Below are positions 57,851 through 64,000 of a DNA stretch of 64,000 bases, piece after piece. The position numbers and the translations under genes are program-made. The notes under the pieces were generated by a model. It was not told the DNA's origin. It worked only from the letters and a program-made list of their open reading frames with translations, and searched no databases. The stretch covers positions 150,616,422-150,680,421 of the forward strand of contig NC_133538.1 of assembly GCF_048544455.1 (NCBI RefSeq), given 5' to 3'. Numbering within the stretch: position 1 is the first letter of the stretch; every line of letters begins with the position of its first letter. The stretch is from Silene latifolia (Eukaryota > Streptophyta > Magnoliopsida > Caryophyllales > Caryophyllaceae).

Positions 57851-58735
57851 AGACAAACCATTACAAGAACAAAAAAAAAAAATAAGCCCAAAGACTGCAC
57901 CTCAACAAAAGCAAAAGATAAAAAACTTCAAAGGTTAGAATGGAATAGATTCCACAACCAATAAAAAATATGTAAGAAAGGAAGCGCAAATTTCAGATCT
58001 TCATTTCTTAACATCATTAAATTGGAAGGGAGGTGGCTGTGTGGTGTGCCAAAATTATGCTGCCAACCCCAGAAACTCAACCCTTTATTCTTAGTCTTGG
58101 CTCAAAATTCTAAATTTCATGTTTCTATTTCAATTCTTAAATTAAACTTTCATTTTTAAGATATATGACTAAAAGAACTCTCATAGACTAAAATAGAGAG
58201 TAATTAAAATCAAATCTTATAGTAGGTAAAAGTCAATAAAGGAGACAAGAAGAAATTCTAATAAAAGAGATGAAGAAAGAATGGGAATTTATGAGGTTTT
58301 TTTTGCTTTTTGAGAGAATTTTCTCTCTCTAAGAATTATTGGATTTCTTTTGTTGGCCTAGTAAGCTGTCAACTTTGTAACTTTTTGTTGTCCTTGGTGT
58401 GGCTGTGCCAGCCTGTTTCGTCTCCTCTTTGGAGTTTATTTTGTACCTTTTATAAGGTGGGTGTTTTTTATTTTCCTTTGTTGTTTGGTTTGGGAAGTGT
58501 TTTGATGAGAATGGTCATGGACTCATGGTAATGGACTCTTTCCTTTGTCTTCCTTTCCACGATAGGCTTGTTGTATTGCCAAGGTCCTTTGGTTTTTATT
58601 GAATGTTCTAGTTATCATTGGTCTCCTTTAATTTGCTTTGCATATTTGGATATTTCTCATATAGTAGATTTAAGTCGGTTTTTTTGCTCAGTTCGGCATT
58701 TTTTGGATACTTGTGTCCAATTTATTATTTTCATA
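57851..58735. other. Inter-ORF region of the LINE, origin unclear
   Basis: AT-rich sequence with no convincing domain. A T/F/L-rich open frame at 58310-58531 has no recognisable family. It may be the LINE inter-ORF spacer plus part of the inverted LINE fragment. Confidence 0.35.
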
Positions 58736-61727
58736 ATGAGTTTAACCTTTTGGAATGTTAGAGGTACTAAAAGAAAAAAATTAGCGGAGGAGCTAAGCTT
58801 CTTTAGCAATTCCAATAACATTAAAATTTTGGCTTTAGGTGAAACAAAAGCACATAATGGTCATGATCAAGCTTTTTTTGAACAAGAATGGGTTTTCAAT
58901 TTTCGGATTTCGTGCCTAGTATGGGTCTCTCAGGAGGTATTTGGGTCCTTTGGAAACAAAATTTATCCATGCCTTTTTCGGTCAAAGTAATTACTAAAAC
59001 TAACAGGTTCATTTGTTGTGAGATTACCGACTCTATCAAGAACGTTTCATTTTGTTTAGTATTCGTTTACGCCCCAGCTCAACCTAATGAAAAAGACGAG
59101 TTCTGGTCGTCTTTTCTTCATTTCTGCTTAAATCTCTCTCTTCCTTTTATTTTATTAGGAGTTTTTGATGAGATTAAAGTTCAATCAGATAAAATGGGAG
59201 GGTCTGACCCAAACCCTTCTCATTTTGTTAGACTTAATAAATTCTTATATGATTCTAACTTATTAGATTTTCCTTTTTCGGGTAATCATTTTACTTGGAA
59301 GAGGAGTAAAAGTAGTTCTAATATAGGCTCAAGAATTCCAAGAGTGCCTTTCTTTACCTTTGCGGATGACACTATTATTTTTGCTAAAGTTTCGTTGGAT
59401 AGTTGTAGAAGTATTAAAGACATTCTCAACAAGTTCTGCCTTATGTCTGGGCAACATGTTAATTATGAAAAATCTTCCTTTCAATGCACTAAAAAAATAG
59501 ATCGGTCTCTTAGAGTCTCTTTCCGTGGTCTACTTGGTATGAGAGAGGCAACTCATCTGGGTAAATACTTGGGCTGTTCTATTATTGATCGCAGAGTGAC
59601 AAAAAATACCTTTGTTGATATCATTAATAACACGAGTAATCAATTATCAAAGTGGAAAGCTAACTCTATTTCCCAACCTGGAAGACTTGTTCTTGTCAAG
59701 GCCAATCTTGCGTCAAAGGCAAATTTTCAAATGCAAAATTTTCCAGTTCCATCCTCTATTCACAAAGGGATTGATAAAATTTGTAGAAATTTCTTGTGGA
59801 ACAAAAATCTGGATTACAAAGGTCTGAACCTAGTGGGTTGGGATAGAATATGTCGTCCTATGTCCTTAGGACGGCTAGGTATTTGTAAAATTGAAGCTTT
59901 AAATAAAGCTTTTTAAATGAAACTCTTATGGAAAATGTTAATGGAAGAGAATAATATCTGGACTACTCTTGTAAAAAAAAAAGTATTTAAAAAAGGATTC
60001 CCTCTTCGATCATTCTCTTACGCAAAGGAGCTCGTGGCAATGGAATAAACTTATGTCTTTGTGAGGTTTATTTAGAAAAGGTCTTAGATGGCAAGTGGGT
60101 AACGAGAAAAGCATTAAGTTTTGGACAGATAATTGGGTTTTCCAAACACCCATTTTTCAAATGTCTAATGACATTAGACTATGTACATCAATAACATTTG
60201 TAATGTGAGTGTTGTGAATATAAAACTAATATTCTCACCATTTTATAAATTTTCTACCTCAATAACATTCACTCTCAATTTGTTCACTTTATCAATAATT
60301 TTATCATGACATTCGCTTTTATTATTATTATATCACACCTTTTATATCTCTAATAAGATTACCCATTAAGTAGTTGACAAGTGGCGAAAAATGAGAAATC
60401 ACAATGTCACAACCTAGTGTTGCAGCATAACACAATGTTGCGATTTTTTTCCATCAAGGCTTATTTTATTATTACTTTATGATGATTTTTTTTTTGTCTT
60501 CTTTTGGTGAATGTTATTGATAGACATAGACTTAGTTTAGTAGACGATAACTTAATGGTCTGTGAACTTATTACACCGGATAAACAATGGAATGTCTCAA
60601 AATTAGCTTCCTTTGTCAGTAAGGACATTGTTAGTAAAATTCTTGATGTCCCTATTCCATGGAATGATTTAACAGATAAAATGGGATGGGGAATATCAGT
60701 TGACGGAGCTTTTTCGATTAAGTCTGCTGCTTGGTTAGTGCATGGTGTATTTAATTATAATGATAAAATAAGTCCTTTTGCTTGGGTCTGGAAGTGTGAC
60801 CTCCCGCCTAAGATTAAATTCTTTCTCTGGAAAGCTTGTGTAGATGGCCTTCCTACGAAGGAGAGACTTCAGCGATCCCATGTGTATGTGCCCATTCACT
60901 GTATTCTCTGTAACCATCATACAGAGGACCGAGACCATTTTTTCTTTAATTAACCTGTTTTGCTTAAAATTTGTCAAGCTGTTAGAGTTGATGATTTAGT
61001 TTCTTTTTCCCTTCGCCAGAGGGGTGATCAACCATTAACCTTTTTAAAAAAATCTTAATGCCTTTAAAGAATTTGTTTCCCCCAAATCCTTTCTTAAAAC
61101 CTCCTTTATTTGGTGGAATGTATGGTTTAGCAGAAATAAATTTATCTTTGAAAACATCTTGGTGGATGTTGATAAGATTACTCATGTTATTTGGAACTCT
61201 TTTTTCTCATGGTTTGACCTTAAAGTTTAGAGACCTTGATAATCAAGATAAGTATCCTAGCAGTGGAGATTATTGCCATAAAAAATGCAAAGGCAATATT
61301 GTCTGGAAAAAACCGCCTGAAGGTTTTATCAAGATTAACTTTGATGGATCTAAACGAGATAATGATAATGCAGCGTTAGTTACAGTATCAGAAACCATCA
61401 TGGTAAAATTTTGCTACTAGGAGCTAAATCGTGCGGTAATATTAGTGTTCTTTTAGCCGAGACTATGGCTCTTAGAGAAAGCATAATCGCAGCTAAAACT
61501 TTGGGATACACGTCTATAGCCATTGAAGGGGATAATCTTTGTGTTATTAACTCTATTCGTGGAACTTGGGAGATTCCTTGGGAAATTTCTTCTTTTATTG
61601 CTGATATTACAATTGAACTCTCCCAGTTCAAAGAAGTTAAAAATTTCCATTGTTTTCGTGAGGCTAATAAAGTACCAGACTTTATGGCCAATCTAGGACA
61701 TTCGTGTCATTTTATTTCGAGGTGAGT
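58736..61727 (+). pseudogene. LINE ORF2: endonuclease, reverse transcriptase, zinc finger, RNase H (decayed)
   Basis: Starts MSLTFWNVRGTKRKKLAEEL, the N-terminus of an APE-type endonuclease (NVRG motif, then LGETKAHNG, LVFVYAPAQPNEKDEFW). A frameshift lies near 58890-58990. Near 59330 the endonuclease segment (FTWKRSKSS) runs straight into the RT catalytic motif (FTFADDTIIFAK), so most of the RT fingers and palm are deleted in frame. The post-RT region (HLGKYLGCSI, LSKWKANSISQPGRLVLVKA) ends in a stop at 59914. After the MITE come a zf-RVT region (PPKIKFFLWKACVDGLPTKE, HCILCNHHTEDRDHFFF) and an RNase H (FIKINFDGSK, AETMALRESIIAAK, IEGDN), frameshifted near 61400. Clearly non-functional. Confidence 0.85.
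60177..60531. mobile_element. Tourist-like MITE inside the LINE
   Basis: Inverted ends GACTATGTACATCAATAACA and (other strand) GTCTATGTCTATCAATAACA, with TTA on both sides (60174-60176, 60532-60534). The ORF2 reading frame continues on either side. The 3-bp TWA duplication suggests a PIF/Harbinger-type element. Confidence 0.75.
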
Positions 61728-61830
61728 TGACAGCCAATGGCTCTCACTCTCCTTCCTCATCCGAAAGGATGAGATAGGTTGGTCGTATTCTAGAGGATCA
61801 ACCTAGTTTCCTTTCCGTATAAAAAAATGT

Positions 61831-62659
61831 AAACAAATGAACAAAAAGGGAAGAGATTATACCGACTAGATGCAAAATAAATAAGTTTAGATTGAATAAG
61901 GAATGAAGAGAAATCTTCAATCTTGTTACAACCCAAATTTCTAGATCTAAACAACTATTAATTGAAAGATTAATGTTTTAATTAGGGAAAGATTAGCAAA
62001 TGATTAGGAAAAGTTCAAACTTAGAGAGTAAATTAACTGGATCTAGGGTATTGCATACAAATGAAATTAGGGAGGGGGTATTTATAGTTTATCCAAAATT
62101 TAGGTCAAAAATTACAAAGGAGAGAAAGATGCAGTCGCGGGGGCTGAGACGATGGACCGGCCGCCGGTGGCGTACTCGACTCAGAACCTTCTGTATGTTT
62201 TTCCTTCATTTTAAGATCATCAGGTATGCACAGCCGGTGGGCTGCCCGGCTGGGAGTCTTCTGCAAATTTCCTTCAAAATCCAACTTCTTCACATGTCAT
62301 CAGGTACCCTTGGCCGGTGTACCGGCTGCCGGTGGCCTACCGGGCTGGGGACCTTCTAATTATTTTTTTCTCTTTTCTTCCTTTGGCTCAATGGGGTGGG
62401 TTTCCAGCCGGCAGACCGGCTGCTGGCCAACCGGCTGGGACTCCTCTCAGCTTTTTCTCCCCTTCTTTCCTATGCTATCTTCAAGACAACATCTCTTGCT
62501 CCCTTTTCCTCATTTCTATCTCAAATCCTTCAAAATGAGACACAAACTCATAAAACAAGAAATTGGGACACAAAATGCAAGCAATAGGTATATAAACCGT
62601 CTCAAAACGGATCAAAATGCATAGAAATGAGGGAAAAAACATGGCAAATTAAGTACGTA
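61831..62659 (-). repeat. Right part of gypsy-like LTR D with a TATA box and palindrome array
   Basis: Continues the LTR interrupted by the LINE and ends at ACGTATCA (minus-strand start TGATACGT). On the minus strand a TATA box (ACTATAAATACC near 62079-62090) is preceded by an array of GCCGGT/ACCGGC palindromes. Immediately outside is CTGGGGAATTT on the minus strand, a good polypurine tract, so this is a 3' LTR. Confidence 0.55.
62126..62450. repeat. Array of CCGG-type palindromes in LTR D
   Basis: Four units near 62126, 62229, 62311 and 62405, most followed by a GGGA-CTTCT-like word. Inverted repeats include AGCCGG...CCGGCT, GCCGGTGTACCGGC and AGCCGGCAGACCGGCT. It is GC-rich in an AT-rich LTR and upstream of the minus-strand TATA box. 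Confidence 0.65.
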
Positions 62660-64000
62660 TCAAAATTCCCCAGACTATGGTCTTAATCGTCCCCGAGTAA
62701 GTGAGCAAAAACTTTAGACCTTTATTCACCCTCTACCTAATTAAGCTAATAATGTCCGATGAAAGGCAATTAACGGGCGTTCTTCGTCCCTTCAACTTAC
62801 AACGAAGCACAATGAGGTATGTGCTTCCTTGCAAGGCAAGTGGGGGCTTGCGAAAAAATTTCGATACATCCAACATTTAAGCACAAATAGGAAAGTAAGG
62901 GTGCATCAACAAAAGGTCGCTCGCTTTCCCCATCTAAGCGGGGTTTTGAAAACCGAAACAAGAAGGTCTTATAGTGGAGAATACCATCTCAGGGTCTCAA
63001 TTGATGTCAACTCCCTAATCCTAGCTCATATGTCAATAAGTGATAACAAAATATGACCAAGAAACACATTCAAGGCCGGGAGAAAGGGAAAAACGCGACA
63101 TGACTCACAAGATTTACAAGTCCAACGCAAGATTCAACACAAATTAGCTTAAGACCATAAAAGACTCAAGGAACGATCTCCTCGCGGTTTTCGCTCGTCA
63201 CTCATGTGAATTTTGGGTGATTATTGTGCAAAAATGAGTAAAAATCACTCACCTACTACGACTCATGAAAGAGTGCTCGCAATCTAACGTGGTATTTCTT
63301 CCTATAATCAAGTAGAGATGCAAAAATATGGTAGAAACGTGCATAGTAAAGCAACACGGGTTTAAACGGGGCAAAGGTCATGGGTGAAAAATGAAGTGGT
63401 GCAAGCACCATCATGGAAATGTGGAGTTACATAGCCAAGAAGTTGTAAAAACTTTCACCCTAACCCAATTTAACACAACAAATGAGCAACTACTTACACC
63501 AACATCTTTGGAAATTTGGCTCACTCGGAAAAAACATCAAGTTGTCCTTTATTCATTCACAAAATTTCCACCCCTTTATTGATGTAGAAGAGGTGTAACA
63601 TTGACATTTATTCGATACTAACAACTTGATCCACACTTTTTTTTTTCTTTTCTTTTCATTTTTTTTTTCTTTTCTATTTTCTTTTTCTTTTTTTATGGAG
63701 CCTCTTATTCAACACAAATTTGACCAAATGGACACAAAGATTTCAACTCTTACAATGATAGTTCAAACTTCAATGAAATTAGGACTCACCCCCCCCCCCC
63801 CCCCAAATACACGTAACCACAAGCACATGACAACTTCTTGATAAGGAGAGTTGTTTTTGGAAAGTGGTTAATTTTTGTGGGTATGCCAAATGAAAAGGCC
63901 AAGGCTCAAAGGGGTAGCAAAATAGGGGTCCTAATCTAAAGGGTCGAAACATGAGTCTATTTGGCAATGTGAGGCTATTAACACATAACAAAATTGCTTC
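62660..64000 (-). mobile_element. Noncoding internal 3' region of gypsy-like element D
   Basis: Begins with the polypurine tract (plus strand AAATTCCCCAG). The stretch is noncoding, with the phrase CTTAATCGTCCCCGAGTAAG, a T-rich tract near 63637-63695 and a 16-base C run at 63789-63804. No coding domain is visible; the element continues beyond the right edge. Confidence 0.45.

Larger units (their letters stand above)
56187..61830 (+). mobile_element. L1-type LINE, 5'-truncated and heavily damaged
   Basis: An ORF1-like 3' portion is followed by ORF2 with endonuclease, reverse transcriptase, zinc-finger and RNase H segments, then a short A-rich tail at about 61823-61829. The order matches plant L1 LINEs that carry a terminal RNase H. 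It inserted into LTR D. Three later insertions break it: an hAT-type element, an inverted LINE tail and a Tourist-like MITE. I could not identify target duplications with confidence. Confidence 0.8.

Overview
This is eukaryotic nuclear DNA from a flowering plant, almost certainly a eudicot: it has split genes with plant-type introns, Tat-lineage Ty3/gypsy and Ty1/copia elements, a MULE, Helitron, CACTA, hAT, Stowaway and Tourist elements, and one chloroplast-import gene. The style of the repeats makes Caryophyllales a guess, not a demonstrated assignment. There are no bacterial operons and no CRISPR array.

Layout. Positions 1-26.85 kb hold two related, minus-strand Tat-lineage Ty3/gypsy fossils. 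Element A (its 5' LTR is 12012-14503) appears nested inside element B (5' LTR 24482-26848), and B in turn sits in the LTR of a plus-strand element C whose LTR end and tRNA-Met-type primer site are at 29268-29283. Both Tat elements carry an extra antisense gene with a plant mobile domain, each behind its own TATA box, and both carry conserved palindromic or hairpin-forming noncoding blocks. Positions 28.4-34.1 kb are a patchwork of a mini-CACTA, a Cassandra-like solo LTR with a 5S rRNA-derived core, a Stowaway, a 2.5-kb Helitron and a coding remnant.

The only recognisable host gene is TIC110 (34417-41291, minus, 15 exons, predicted 1013 aa, complete). A 5.4-kb MULE with 133-bp inverted repeats and a 9-bp target duplication lies only 212 bp upstream of its start codon. 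That MULE carries a decayed transposase and a second, convergent GRF zinc-finger pseudogene. Downstream is a very young Ty1/copia insertion (identical 219-bp LTRs) with an inverted LTR fragment at one end (47424-52341). Then come LTR-like sequence with a tandem duplication, and a LINE (about 56.19-61.83 kb) that entered another gypsy LTR and was itself hit by an hAT-type element, a Tourist-like MITE and an inverted LINE tail.

The most unusual signal is noncoding. The Tat elements contain (i) a stem-loop block between pol and the antisense gene, in three copies, with compensatory changes in three helices; (ii) 60-70-bp double palindromes with a fixed 30-bp register upstream of both sense and antisense promoters; and (iii) a 61-bp leader tandem array made of small hairpins, one of which also covaries. 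Two unrelated LTR-like regions have analogous short palindrome arrays with different sequences.
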